Origin: Rhodothermales bacterium
Lineage (GTDB): Bacteria; Bacteroidota; Rhodothermia; Rhodothermales; JABDKH01
DNA: 38,458 nucleotides
Direction: 5' to 3'
Assembly (NCBI GenBank): GCA_013002345.1
Contig: JABDKH010000141.1
Location: forward strand, 1-38,458
Positions 17,042-25,297 of the stretch are shown piece after piece. The notes beneath the pieces were generated by a model that worked only from the letters and a program-made list of their open reading frames with translations, was not told the origin of the DNA and ran no database searches. Position numbers and translations under genes: made by a program. Numbering within the stretch: the first letter of the stretch is position 1; every line of letters begins with the position of its first letter.

Positions 17042-17206
17042 AAAACTATTACCCTGCCACAAAAGGCAGCATTCGCTCGTGGTTAGTCGTCGCGGTCCCA
17101 CCCCCAAGCCCTTCTCCCAGGCGTAGGCCCTTATTCCAACCCGTCCTTTGCATGAAGATCCCCAAAAATCGGTACAAGACGGTCAAACACGCCTCTTTCC
17201 TACCTC

Positions 17207-17224
17207 CGGGTAAGGCGTTACCCG
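17207..17224. repeat. Perfect inverted repeat between the CDF and acs genes
   Basis: CGGGTAA (17207-17213) and TTACCCG (17218-17224) are exact inverted copies with a 4-bp spacer. It lies about 22 bp upstream of the candidate acs -10 element, where an operator would be expected for either divergent gene. Confidence 0.5.
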
Positions 17225-17245
17225 ACGAACATTCTCAACTGCCGT

Positions 17246-17254
17246 TGCTATACT
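17246..17254 (+). promoter_or_regulatory. acs: Candidate extended -10 promoter of acs
   Basis: TGCTATACT at 17246-17254 is a TGnTATACT extended -10 element. No good -35 is visible, which is common for extended -10 promoters. It would give a leader of about 50 nt before ATG 17313. Confidence 0.4.
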
Positions 17255-17312
17255 AACGACCCATTGGAAGTGAGTCTGTTTCATAATAAACATCTCAGGA
17301 GCGGTTGTCGCG

Positions 17313-19274
17313 ATGTCGCAAAACGGTCAAGACCTTCAAGTCCTGTATCCGCCGTCCGAGGCGTTCAGGACCAGAGCCCATATAAAATCACTAGAAGAAT
17401 ACCACGAGCTCTACGAGCAATCGGTGAAAAACCCGGATGCGTTCTGGGCCGAGCAGGCGCAGCGTATTGACTGGTTCGAGGATTTCCATACCGTCAAGGA
17501 TGTCTCGTTCGCACGCGACGATGTACACATCCGCTGGTACCTCGGCGGCAAACTGAACGCTGCGTACAATTGCATCGACCGGCATCTCCCCACGCGGGCC
17601 GGTCAGACAGCGCTCATCTTCGAACCCGACGATCCAAAAGACCCGTCGAAACACATCACGTACCAGGAGCTGTACGAGGAGGTAGGACGGTTCGCCAACG
17701 TCCTCAAAGCGCGAGGCGTCAAGAAGGGTGATCGCGTCACGATTTACCTGCCGATGATTCCTGAGGCCGCGTACGCGATGCTCGCATGTGCCCGCATCGG
17801 CGCGATCCACTCGGTCGTGTTCGGTGGATTCTCTCCCGACTCGCTCGCGGATCGAATCCTGGATTGCGACTCCACGATTCTAATCACGTCCGACGAAAGC
17901 CTGAGAGGCGGGAAGCCCATTCCTCTGAAGAAGAACGCCGACAAGGCGCTCGAAAGGTGCCCGGACGTTGAGACCCTGCTCGTTGTTCGCCACACAGGCG
18001 GCCCGGTCGAATGGAAAGAAGGACGCGACTGCTGGCTGCACGAGGAAGCCGCGAAGGTGTCCGTCGACTGCGCACCCGAACCCATGGATTCCGAAGATCC
18101 GCTGTTCATTCTTTATACGAGTGGTTCGACCGGTAAACCGAAGGGCGTACTGCATACGACCGGCGGCTACATGGTCTTCACGTCGCTCACGCATGAGCTG
18201 ATCTTTGATTATCACGAGGGGGATATCTTCTGGTGTACGGCTGATGTCGGCTGGGTTACCGGCCACTCGTACATCGTGTACGGTCCACTTGCCAACGGCG
18301 CAACCCAGGTCTTCTTCGAGGGCATACCGACGTACCCGACGGCGTCGCGATTCTGGGAGGTCGTTGACAAGCACAAAGTAACGCAGTTCTATACCGCCCC
18401 GACAGCAATCCGTGCGTTGATGCGGCTGGGAGAAGAGCACGTACGATCGACGGATCGATCATCGCTTCGGCTGCTCGGATCGGTTGGTGAGCCAATCAAT
18501 CCGGAGGCGTGGCGCTGGTACAATGATGTCGTTGGAGATGGCCGCTGCCCGATTGTCGATACCTGGTGGCAGACGGAGACAGGCGGAATCCTGATCACGG
18601 GTCTTCCGGGAGCCGTCGCGCAGAAGCCCGGATCCGCTTCCCTCCCGTTCTTCGGTGTTCAGCCGGAGATCGTTGACCAGGAGGGGATTGTGCTTGAAGG
18701 AGCTACGGATGGCATCCTTGTGCTGACCGGTTCCTGGCCGGCGCAGGCTCGTACCGTCTATCGTGATCATGCCCGGTTCGTGACTACGTACTTCTCGACC
18801 TACGAAGGCAAGTACTTTGCCGGCGACGGCTGCCGACGGGACGAGGATGGCTATTACTGGATAACCGGGCGCGTTGACGACGTGATTAATGTCTCCGGGC
18901 ACCGCATGGGTACGGCAGAGGTCGAGAGTGCCCTCGTGCTTCACGAAATGGTCGCCGAAGCCGCCGTCGTGGGTTTCCCTCACGCCGTGAAAGGCCAGGG
19001 CATCTACTGCTACGTGACGCTCATTGCTGATGCCGAGCCGACAGAAGATCTGCGGAAAGAACTCGTGCAGCATGTTCGGAGCGAAATCGGACCGATTGCG
19101 AAACCGGACGTCATTCAGTTCGCGCCGGCGCTGCCCAAGACTCGGTCCGGCAAGATCATGCGTCGCATCTTGCGGAAGATTGCGGAGAACCGGATCGATG
19201 ATCTCGGCGACACGTCGACCCTTGCCGATCCGGGAGTGGTCCAGGATCTGACGAAGAACCGACAGACCGCCTGA
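17313..19274 (+). CDS. acs: Acetyl-CoA synthetase (acetate--CoA ligase)
   Basis: A 653-residue cytoplasmic AMP-forming ligase making acetyl-CoA from acetate, ATP and CoA; length is typical for the family. An ACAS N-terminal region covers about 20-80. The adenylation core has the P-loop [11 protein letters not shown] at 268-278 and [10 protein letters not shown] near 420, which includes the acetate-pocket tryptophan. The C-terminal domain has [14 protein letters not shown] and the catalytic lysine K614 in TRSGKIMRR, the site that is acetylated in characterised enzymes. A GGAG-like ribosome site (CAGGAG) sits about 14 nt before ATG. The gene stands alone: divergent from the CDF gene, with a candidate extended -10 promoter and a strong terminator downstream. 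Confidence 0.97.
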   Translation: MSQNGQDLQVLYPPSEAFRTRAHIKSLEEYHELYEQSVKNPDAFWAEQAQRIDWFEDFHTVKDVSFARDDVHIRWYLGGKLNAAYNCIDRHLPTRAGQTALIFEPDDPKDPSKHITYQELYEEVGRFANVLKARGVKKGDRVTIYLPMIPEAAYAMLACARIGAIHSVVFGGFSPDSLADRILDCDSTILITSDESLRGGKPIPLKKNADKALERCPDVETLLVVRHTGGPVEWKEGRDCWLHEEAAKVSVDCAPEPMDSEDPLFILYTSGSTGKPKGVLHTTGGYMVFTSLTHELIFDYHEGDIFWCTADVGWVTGHSYIVYGPLANGATQVFFEGIPTYPTASRFWEVVDKHKVTQFYTAPTAIRALMRLGEEHVRSTDRSSLRLLGSVGEPINPEAWRWYNDVVGDGRCPIVDTWWQTETGGILITGLPGAVAQKPGSASLPFFGVQPEIVDQEGIVLEGATDGILVLTGSWPAQARTVYRDHARFVTTYFSTYEGKYFAGDGCRRDEDGYYWITGRVDDVINVSGHRMGTAEVESALVLHEMVAEAAVVGFPHAVKGQGIYCYVTLIADAEPTEDLRKELVQHVRSEIGPIAKPDVIQFAPALPKTRSGKIMRRILRKIAENRIDDLGDTSTLADPGVVQDLTKNRQTA

Positions 19275-19376
19275 TCGCCACGGCCGATCACCGGCTGGAG
19301 CTTCACGCGTCGACGCGCGCGGGCTGCGTGGAATACTCGCAGCCAGAAGCGCCTCGCGCCGCGCTCAAGCAAAAAG

Positions 19377-19416
19377 AAAGGCGGGCCGTACGGAAAACCG
19401 TGCGACCCGCCTTTTT
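19377..19416. terminator. Bidirectional Rho-independent terminator
   Basis: A 17-bp stem (19377-19393 with 19398-19414) with an AAAA loop, one C-A mismatch and one G-T wobble, preceded by an A-rich run and followed by TTTTT on the plus strand. It separates the convergent acs and DUF4382 genes and can serve both. Confidence 0.92.
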
Positions 19417-19449
19417 ACATCAAAGCGCCATCAAATTCCGTGTCCAGGG

Positions 19450-20031
19450 CTATTCGATCGGCTCATCGTTCAGAAGAAACGTCTCAGTCTGCAGCACCGG
19501 TGTGTAGACGAAGGACTCTATCGCCTGCGTGTCGGGATTGCGCTGAACCGTGAACGACTCATCCATCGCAAAGTCCACGAGCGCATGGGCATCATCCTCA
19601 CCGTGGTCAAACGTGAACTGAGGTACGTCCACGATAACCGGTGCGTCCGATCCACGATCACCCGTAATCGTCATTCCATCCGATAGGACCAGATCGGCGT
19701 CCGAGCTCAGATGAACACGGATACCCGTGTAATCACCTGCAGGAATCTCGATGTCCTCAACAAGGGTGGTCGTGTTGCCATCGCGAAGCGTCAATAGATC
19801 GATTTCGCGGGAGAGGTCTGCGACCAACCAGTTCTGCGTTCCCGTCGAGCCCATGATTTCTATCCGATTGATCGTAATCCGCGCTTCGGACACGTCCGTG
19901 TAAGGAAACGGATCATCCTTGAGTTCGATCGTGATCTTGCCTGCATCTCCGACGAACAGATCGCAGCCGCTGAAGAAGAGCGCTCCGGCTATAACAAGCA
20001 CGCCCAGCGATGAAAGGTTCTTGAAACTCAT
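19450..20031 (-). CDS. DUF4382 domain lipoprotein
   Basis: A 193-residue predicted lipoprotein. ATG 20031 is chosen because it opens a lipoprotein signal (GALFFSGC, with Cys23 as the lipidation site); an upstream in-frame start at 20112 would bury it. Residues about 30-180 match the DUF4382 pattern: an opening strand GKITIELKDDPFPY, then SEARITINRIEI, and an EIPAGDYTGIRVHL segment. It is probably a beta-sandwich facing the periplasm. Function is unknown. It is convergent with acs and divergent from the universal stress protein gene, with a large hairpin in the shared upstream region. Confidence 0.8.
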   Translation of the reverse strand: MSFKNLSSLGVLVIAGALFFSGCDLFVGDAGKITIELKDDPFPYTDVSEARITINRIEIMGSTGTQNWLVADLSREIDLLTLRDGNTTTLVEDIEIPAGDYTGIRVHLSSDADLVLSDGMTITGDRGSDAPVIVDVPQFTFDHGEDDAHALVDFAMDESFTVQRNPDTQAIESFVYTPVLQTETFLLNDEPIE

Positions 20032-20082
20032 GGCTATCCGGTAGGTGTAGGTGGAGGGGAACGGTGAGAGTATCGACCGGAA

Positions 20083-20126
20083 AAAAGGACTGTTAAGTGC
20101 AACCGGGGGCACTGCTGAGTCCTTTT
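20083..20126. repeat. Two-tier hairpin between divergent genes
   Basis: AAAAGGACT (20083-20091) pairs perfectly with AGTCCTTTT (20118-20126). Inside, after 4 unpaired bases on each side, AGTGC (20096-20100) pairs with GCACT (20109-20113) around an 8-base loop. Read on the minus strand it is followed by six T's, so it looks like an intrinsic terminator or attenuator in the leader of the DUF4382 gene. Confidence 0.6.
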
Positions 20127-20184
20127 GTGTTCCCTCCTAATCCCGTATCATGCGGGGCAAAGCGCTAACCGATTCGGAACTAAC

Positions 20185-20640
20185 ATGGTTGTTCTATTTG
20201 CCGCCAAACTGACCGAACCGGAGGCTGTGACACGTGCAGTGTCAGAGCTGATCGGACGCCTCGATGCCGAACTGTGGGTGCTCCACGTGGCACCGCCGGT
20301 GCCCACGTCTGCGTTCACAAGTGTCGATCCCATGACCGGGCTCGGGGATCTGGCCTCGTATGCGCTCTATGACCCCGAGCTTCAGGAAGAGCTCGAAAAG
20401 GCTGAGGCCTCCGCCTTTGATAGCTTCCTGACTCAACGGTTCGAGCGACCGGTACATGCGTCGCTGAAGACCGGCTACCCTGCCGCCATGATTCTCGAGG
20501 ACGCGCGCGAGCACAACGTGGATCTGATCATCGTCGGGAAAAGACAGCACGGACGTATCGAGCGTTTCCTGATGGGCGATGTTGCGCGCGAAGTCGTCGA
20601 GCAAAGCACCCTTCCTGTCCTGCTCATGCCGTTTGACTGA
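20185..20640 (+). CDS. Universal stress protein (UspA family)
   Basis: A 151-residue single-domain Usp protein. ATG 20185 is chosen over TTG 20125 because the fold begins directly there (MVVLFAAKLTEPEA, first beta strand). The second strand WVLHVAPP, the helix region rich in Glu, and the last strands DLIIVGKRQHGR and LPVLLMP are all present. The nucleotide loop is altered: ATP-binding relatives have G-x2-G-x9-G-S/T, whereas here it reads GKRQHGRIERFLMGD, with the second glycine out of register and Asp in place of Ser/Thr. It may therefore not bind ATP, as in E. coli UspA. Stands alone, convergent with dsbD. Confidence 0.88.
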   Translation: MVVLFAAKLTEPEAVTRAVSELIGRLDAELWVLHVAPPVPTSAFTSVDPMTGLGDLASYALYDPELQEELEKAEASAFDSFLTQRFERPVHASLKTGYPAAMILEDAREHNVDLIIVGKRQHGRIERFLMGDVAREVVEQSTLPVLLMPFD

Positions 20641-20711
20641 TCCGGCACGTCGATCCGATTGCGTCGAACGGGGCCGGCCAGACATGGCGACCGTTCCCGA
20701 ATCACCGGGCG

Positions 20712-22769
20712 CTACCTCGTTGCAAGATGATTCTCGACGTAGTCGCGAGAGCCTCGATCGAGGAATGCCACAAAATCGTCAAGCGACATCACTCCACTTT
20801 TTTTCGCCACGAGCAGACGTCCTACAGGATTGACGACCGCGTACGTGGGAAGAGCGACCGTGCCTGTCAAACCGAGTTGGTATCTCTGAAAACGCTCACC
20901 GTGGTCGAGTCCGTCGGTGTATAACCGCGAGAGGACGTAGTCCCGTTCGAACCGCTCGGTTACCTCGGCGCGAGTGAACACATTCGCCTCCATCTGCCGG
21001 CAGTTAGTACACGTATAGCCCGTGAAATCAATCAGCAGGGGCTTTCCAGCAGCCGCTGCAGCGTTCATTGCGCCATCAATGTCGTCCGTAATCCACAGGT
21101 CATCATGGCTAGCCATCGACTCGGGAAAAGCGGAATACAGACTCATGTCAGTAACCTGCCGTGGAGGCAGGAATGCGTCGATGGCGTTGAGCGGAGCGCC
21201 GAAAAGACCGGGCAGCATATAGAGCGCGAGTGCCATGAAGGCAACGGCCGAAACGAGTCGACCGACACCTATCGACGCAGGTCGCTCCTCGTGGCCCAGT
21301 GACAGCTTTCCTAGCAAGTACAGGCCTGCTACTCCAAATATGACTATCGTCGCGGCAATCGCAAGCGGTCTCGAGATGATGTCCCATCCCCAGACGAGAT
21401 CAACATTCGAAAGGAACTTGATGGCGGCGGCCAGCTCGATGAAGCCCAGTGTCACCTTGAACACGTTCATCCACGACCCGGACCGCGGCAGGGCATCAAG
21501 AGCCTTCGGAAAGAGCGCCAGAAAGACAAACGGAAAAGCGAACGCCGCACTGAATGCCAGCATCCCGACAATCGGGTAGAACCACTCCCCTCCTACCGTC
21601 GCAGCCAGCAGTCCGCCGACGAACGGTGCCGTGCAGGAGAAAGAGACCAACGTCAAGGTGAATCCCATGAACAGGACACCCAGGTATCCGGAACGGGAGG
21701 TCCCCTGCCGATTGAAGAAGTTGACGACACCAGTCGGAAGGCGAAGCTCAAAAAGGCCCAACAGCGACAACGCAAACAGCACAAGTACGGTGGCGATGAA
21801 CAGGTTCACCCACGGACTCGCCGCGATACTCTGGGCACCCGCGGCACCCACAAGCAACGACATCAGAACACCAAGGCCGGTGAACGTTGCGACGATGGCA
21901 ACGCCATACGTCGTTGCCATTCGGACGGCCTCGGACCGGCGCTTCGAGTGCCTCGTGAAGTACGAGATGGTCAGCGGAATCATGGGAAAGACGCATGGAG
22001 TCAGCAGTGCCGCCAGGCCTGCACCGATCGCGAGTAAGAGAAACGCGAAGAATCCGCCCGCGCGGCTTTCCACGAGAGAATCCGAATACGATGGCGAAAC
22101 GGTCCCGCTATCTCCATTGCGTGGAAGCTCCAGGTCGTCTATCCCAGCTGCGAACCCGAGCGAAAGGTCACCCACTTCGCAATCTTCCGTAGCGGTCGCT
22201 TCCCCGTTCTCGGCCAGACAGTCCTCAGAAGGCACCAGTGAACCATCGAGTCTGATGCGCAATGGGCGTGTCGTTGGTGGCAGGCAGATGCCCAGTGCGT
22301 CGTTGCATATCTGGAAGAGGACATCAACGCCGAGCATCGCTGACGACCTGTCGACTTCCGGCCCGACATCGAGGTCGAAGACAAAGTCTGCCGTGCCAAC
22401 GAAGTAGGTGACGTCAATCTGGAAATTCGGATCGAAGGCCTGCCGGGGATCTGCCTGACGCACGGACCCGACAACCTTTACGTCGGCCGGCGCATCTGTC
22501 ACCGTGATATCGACGCCACGGCTTGGTCGCGGTGAATCCATGGCGTACATCTTCCAGCCGTCGGTGATATCAGCCCTCAGCGACAACTGAAGATTGATGC
22601 CCGGCTCTGCATCCGCCTCAACCGCCTCAGCTGACCACCGGACGTATACATCAGCGCCCTGGCCATTCGCCACGGGTACAACAGCGCATAGCGTCAGCAG
22701 GAGCAAAGCGACGCGCATCGGGACGTGCGGCAATCGCAACGACCGAATGTGGCGTGGGATGGGTTTCAT
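20712..22769 (-). CDS. dsbD: Thiol:disulfide interchange protein DsbD
   Basis: A 685-residue protein that passes electrons from cytoplasmic thioredoxin to the periplasm. It has a signal peptide (ending VANGQG), an N-terminal immunoglobulin-like alpha domain with its cysteine pair (CNDALGIC), an eight-helix-type membrane core with the two redox cysteines (LLTPCVFPMIPLT and SFSCTAPFVGG), and a C-terminal thioredoxin domain with CTNC at about 587-590 and the cis-proline in VALPTYAV. The start is uncertain: GTG 22808 lies inside a terminator hairpin and is unlikely; ATG 22769 is listed; ATG 22718 would give a shorter and very typical signal peptide. None has a clear ribosome site. It is last in the minus-strand run, after rplI. 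Confidence 0.9.
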   Translation of the reverse strand: MKPIPRHIRSLRLPHVPMRVALLLLTLCAVVPVANGQGADVYVRWSAEAVEADAEPGINLQLSLRADITDGWKMYAMDSPRPSRGVDITVTDAPADVKVVGSVRQADPRQAFDPNFQIDVTYFVGTADFVFDLDVGPEVDRSSAMLGVDVLFQICNDALGICLPPTTRPLRIRLDGSLVPSEDCLAENGEATATEDCEVGDLSLGFAAGIDDLELPRNGDSGTVSPSYSDSLVESRAGGFFAFLLLAIGAGLAALLTPCVFPMIPLTISYFTRHSKRRSEAVRMATTYGVAIVATFTGLGVLMSLLVGAAGAQSIAASPWVNLFIATVLVLFALSLLGLFELRLPTGVVNFFNRQGTSRSGYLGVLFMGFTLTLVSFSCTAPFVGGLLAATVGGEWFYPIVGMLAFSAAFAFPFVFLALFPKALDALPRSGSWMNVFKVTLGFIELAAAIKFLSNVDLVWGWDIISRPLAIAATIVIFGVAGLYLLGKLSLGHEERPASIGVGRLVSAVAFMALALYMLPGLFGAPLNAIDAFLPPRQVTDMSLYSAFPESMASHDDLWITDDIDGAMNAAAAAGKPLLIDFTGYTCTNCRQMEANVFTRAEVTERFERDYVLSRLYTDGLDHGERFQRYQLGLTGTVALPTYAVVNPVGRLLVAKKSGVMSLDDFVAFLDRGSRDYVENHLATR

Positions 22770-22778
22770 ACAAACATA

Positions 22779-22815
22779 AAAAGGGATGGACGTCCAACTA
22801 ACGACCACCCCTTTT
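22779..22815 (-). terminator. Intrinsic terminator after the rpsF-rpsR-rplI genes
   Basis: On the minus strand AAAAGGGGTGG (22815-22805) pairs with CCATCCCTTTT (22789-22779) through 11 pairs including one G-U, with a 15-base loop, then continues into T's. It sits about 50 bp after the rplI stop and 10 bp before the dsbD ATG at 22769. Confidence 0.75.
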
Positions 22816-22866
22816 GAATTGTTGCTCCTGACAACGTGCGCGTGCCGCCGGGAAAAGGACTTCTGA

Positions 22867-23325
22867 TCAGGCTTCGGGCGTCTCTTCCGCCTCGACTCTC
22901 ACCTTCACCTTCGCCACCACGTCGTGATACAGCTTAATGGTGCCTGTGAAGACGCCCAGCGTGCGTATATCTTCGTCCAACTCGATCTTGCGCCGGTCGA
23001 TCTCGATTCCACGCTCCGCCAATCCGGCAGCAATCTGCTGTGCCGTGATGGTACCGAAGATCCGGTTCTCCTCGCCCGCTCGCGCCGTCATGACCACTTC
23101 TTCCTTCTCGATCAGGTCGCGCAGTGCCTCGGCATCTTCCTTCTGCTTCAGGATCTTGTGCGCGGCTTGCCTGCGGAGTTCCTGCTGATGCCGAACAACC
23201 GAATCGGTTGCGACGAATGCCATCCCTTTCGGAATCAGATAGTTCCGGCCAAAACCAGGTTTGACAGAGACAATCTCGCCGCGCTCGCCAAGATTGTCGA
23301 CATCCTGCGTCAGAATAACTTTCAT
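22867..23325 (-). CDS. rplI: 50S ribosomal protein bL9
   Basis: A 152-residue ribosomal protein, normal length. The N-terminal RNA-binding domain opens with the conserved MKVILTQDVDNLGERG and has VKPGFGRNYLIPKGMA; a long connecting helix (about 45-75) leads to the C-terminal domain ending in a Glu-rich tail. It binds 23S rRNA near the L1 stalk and helps keep the reading frame. It is third in the classic rpsF-rpsR-rplI order, 55 bp after rpsR, and is followed by an intrinsic terminator. Confidence 0.97.
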   Translation of the reverse strand: MKVILTQDVDNLGERGEIVSVKPGFGRNYLIPKGMAFVATDSVVRHQQELRRQAAHKILKQKEDAEALRDLIEKEEVVMTARAGEENRIFGTITAQQIAAGLAERGIEIDRRKIELDEDIRTLGVFTGTIKLYHDVVAKVKVRVEAEETPEA

Positions 23326-23380
23326 AGCGTTCTACTGTGGAGGTGCGGCGGGCCATGACAGCCCATCAGTCCGAACCTGA

Positions 23381-23602
23381 TTACTTCACGTTGTCGGCGA
23401 CGTATGGGACCAGCGCAAGGTGTCTCGCACGCTTGGCGGCTCGTGTCAGCTGACGCTGAAACCTGGCCGAAACGCCCGTAATACGACGCGGCAAAAGCTT
23501 GCCTTGCTCGTTAATAAACCTCTTCAGGAGGTCGACATCTTTGTAGTCGACGTACTCCGCATCGAGTGCTGAAAATCTTTCTTTGCTCTGTGGTCTGGCC
23601 AT
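23381..23602 (-). CDS. rpsR: 30S ribosomal protein bS18
   Basis: A 73-residue small-subunit protein that pairs with bS6 on the platform. It shows the family core: [19 protein letters not shown], then [20 protein letters not shown], then [13 protein letters not shown] 23602 is used; a GTG one codon upstream is also possible. It lies between rpsF and rplI, 30 bp after rpsF. No cysteine zinc motif is present, so this is the zinc-independent form. Confidence 0.97.
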   Translation of the reverse strand: MARPQSKERFSALDAEYVDYKDVDLLKRFINEQGKLLPRRITGVSARFQRQLTRAAKRARHLALVPYVADNVK

Positions 23603-23632
23603 CACTATTACCGCGTTCTAAGTACGTTGTGC

Positions 23633-24001
23633 CTATTCTGCCACTGCCGCCGCTTCCAGAGCTGCAGCACGGTCCTTTCTACCCTCGAAGTGACGGAGCA
23701 TCTTTGCGTCCATCTTCAGGGTCAGGTAGCGCAGGACTGAATCGTTGATCTCGAGGGTACGCTCCAGCCGCTGGATCATCTCGCCAGGGGCCCGAAAATA
23801 CATGTTGACGTAGGCGCCATTGCGCTTCTTGTTGATCGGGTAGGCAAGACGCTGGCTACCCCACTCGTCGACCTCGATGATCTCACCACCATTGTCGGTG
23901 ACGAAACTCGATACGCGCGACACGACGTCCTTGATTTGATCGTCGCTCAGAGCTGCGTTGATGATGTACGTGAATTCGTACGTGTTGACCTGTGCGGCCA
24001 T
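23633..24001 (-). CDS. rpsF: 30S ribosomal protein bS6
   Basis: A 122-residue protein of the ribosomal platform. The ferredoxin-like fold is clear: NTYEFTYIINAALSDDQI at the start, then GSQRLAYPINKKRNGAYV and the final strand segment with SVLRYLTLKMD, followed by an Ala-rich tail. A good ribosome site GGAGGG lies 3 nt before ATG 24001. First gene of the rpsF-rpsR-rplI set, with paired direct repeats and a -10-like element in the leader. Confidence 0.97.
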   Translation of the reverse strand: MAAQVNTYEFTYIINAALSDDQIKDVVSRVSSFVTDNGGEIIEVDEWGSQRLAYPINKKRNGAYVNMYFRAPGEMIQRLERTLEINDSVLRYLTLKMDAKMLRHFEGRKDRAAALEAAAVAE

Positions 24002-24065
24002 GATCCCTCCGGCAGATACGTGAAAGTAGTGCCCCCGAGCATGGGCCCGGGAGCAGGGATTTCGA

Positions 24066-24095
24066 GCCCGGAAATATAGTACTTTCGCCCGGAAA
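24066..24095 (-). promoter_or_regulatory. rpsF upstream region: -10-like element within 21-bp-spaced direct repeats
   Basis: GCCCGGAAA occurs exactly at 24066-24074 and 24087-24095, i.e. 21 bp apart (two helical turns). On the minus strand a TATATT (-10-like, 24078-24073) overlaps the promoter-distal copy. A plausible promoter/operator for rpsF; no good -35 is seen. Confidence 0.35.
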
Positions 24096-24145
24096 GAGCA
24101 GACCGTCGCGATGGATTCGCCGAATCTACACGGCCCCGATCGGTC

Positions 24146-25228
24146 CTACTTGGTCAGATTCGCCATTCGCTCGGCGCTATCGGCCGTGCGCAGGGCCCTG
24201 ATAATCTCGCTGAGGTCTCCTTCAATCACCCTTTCGAGAGCATGGTTCTTCTGGTCTCCCTCGAGGCGGTGGTCAGTGACTCGTCCCTGCGGCCAGTTGT
24301 AGGTTCGGATCTTTCCTGACCGATCGCCACTTCCGACCATCGACCGGCGCGCCTCACTGCGCTCGGACGCCAGCTTCTCGCGCTCCAGCTCGTACAGACG
24401 CGAACGCAGCACCCTGAGCGCCTTGTCCTTGTTCTTGTGCTGGCTCTTCTCATCCTGACAGGTAACAACCTCTCCCGTCGGTATGTGGGTTATCCGAACA
24501 GCGGAGTCCGTCGTATTCACGCTCTGGCCGCCCGGACCGCTCGATCGGTAGACGTCGATCTTCAATTCGTTTGGATCCAGACTGATGTCGACTTCCTCTG
24601 CCTCAGGAAGGACGGCGACCGTCGCTGCGGACGTATGAATGCGGCCGCTGGACTCCGTCGCCGGTACGCGCTGCACACGATGCACACCGCTTTCAAACTT
24701 CAGCTTCCCGAACGCATCCGAACCGCTCACACCGAAAATAATCTCCTTGAACCCACCCTTGGCGCCGTGAGACGATGCCATGACTTCCATCCTCCAGCCA
24801 TTCTGCTCGCAGAAGCGGCTATACAGCCGGAACAAATCGCCGGCAAAAAGGGCTGCCTCGTCTCCGCCGGTCCCTGCACGAATTTCGACAATCGCATTCT
24901 TCGAATCCTGTGGATCCTTCGGAACCAGCATCAATGCCAGGTCGGCCTCGAATTCCTCGATCTTCCCGGTTATCTGCTCGTGCTCGTCGCGCGCCAGTTC
25001 CAGCAATTCGGGGTCCCCGTCGGACGCTATGATCTCGTCGAGATCATGCTCCTCGGCCAGCAGCTCTTCGTAGTGAACGATGGCCTCCACAACCTCCTTC
25101 AGCTCCACATGCTCCCTCCCCAGAGTGGTCATGCGGGCTACATCGGTCGCGACCTCCGACCTTGACATCAGGGCCTGGATTTCCTGATACCGGTCTTTTA
25201 TGCGCTTTAGCGAATCTAGATTGATCAT
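24146..25228 (-). CDS. prfA: Peptide chain release factor 1
   Basis: A 360-residue class I release factor that reads UAA and UAG stop codons. It has the PAT anticodon-like tripeptide at 189-191 ([16 protein letters not shown]), which marks RF1 rather than RF2, and the catalytic GGQ at 233-235 ([18 protein letters not shown]); its glutamine is normally methylated by PrmC. Length is normal. Starts 69 bp after the glmS stop and is likely in the same minus-strand run. Confidence 0.98.
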   Translation of the reverse strand: MINLDSLKRIKDRYQEIQALMSRSEVATDVARMTTLGREHVELKEVVEAIVHYEELLAEEHDLDEIIASDGDPELLELARDEHEQITGKIEEFEADLALMLVPKDPQDSKNAIVEIRAGTGGDEAALFAGDLFRLYSRFCEQNGWRMEVMASSHGAKGGFKEIIFGVSGSDAFGKLKFESGVHRVQRVPATESSGRIHTSAATVAVLPEAEEVDISLDPNELKIDVYRSSGPGGQSVNTTDSAVRITHIPTGEVVTCQDEKSQHKNKDKALRVLRSRLYELEREKLASERSEARRSMVGSGDRSGKIRTYNWPQGRVTDHRLEGDQKNHALERVIEGDLSEIIRALRTADSAERMANLTK

Positions 25229-25297
25229 GACGGTTAGCGGTCGGGCCGGAAAGCTACGGTTGTACGCCCGAGAATGGGTTCGGCTTCCTGAAACCCG

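Noticed and set aside
20665-20696. GAACGG...CCGTTC pairing between convergent usp and dsbD as a terminator
   Set aside because: The loop is about 19 bases and there is no U tract on either strand; too weak to call.
22769-22808. GTG 22808 as the dsbD start
   Set aside because: The codon lies inside a strong terminator stem and would add residues in front of a normal signal peptide.
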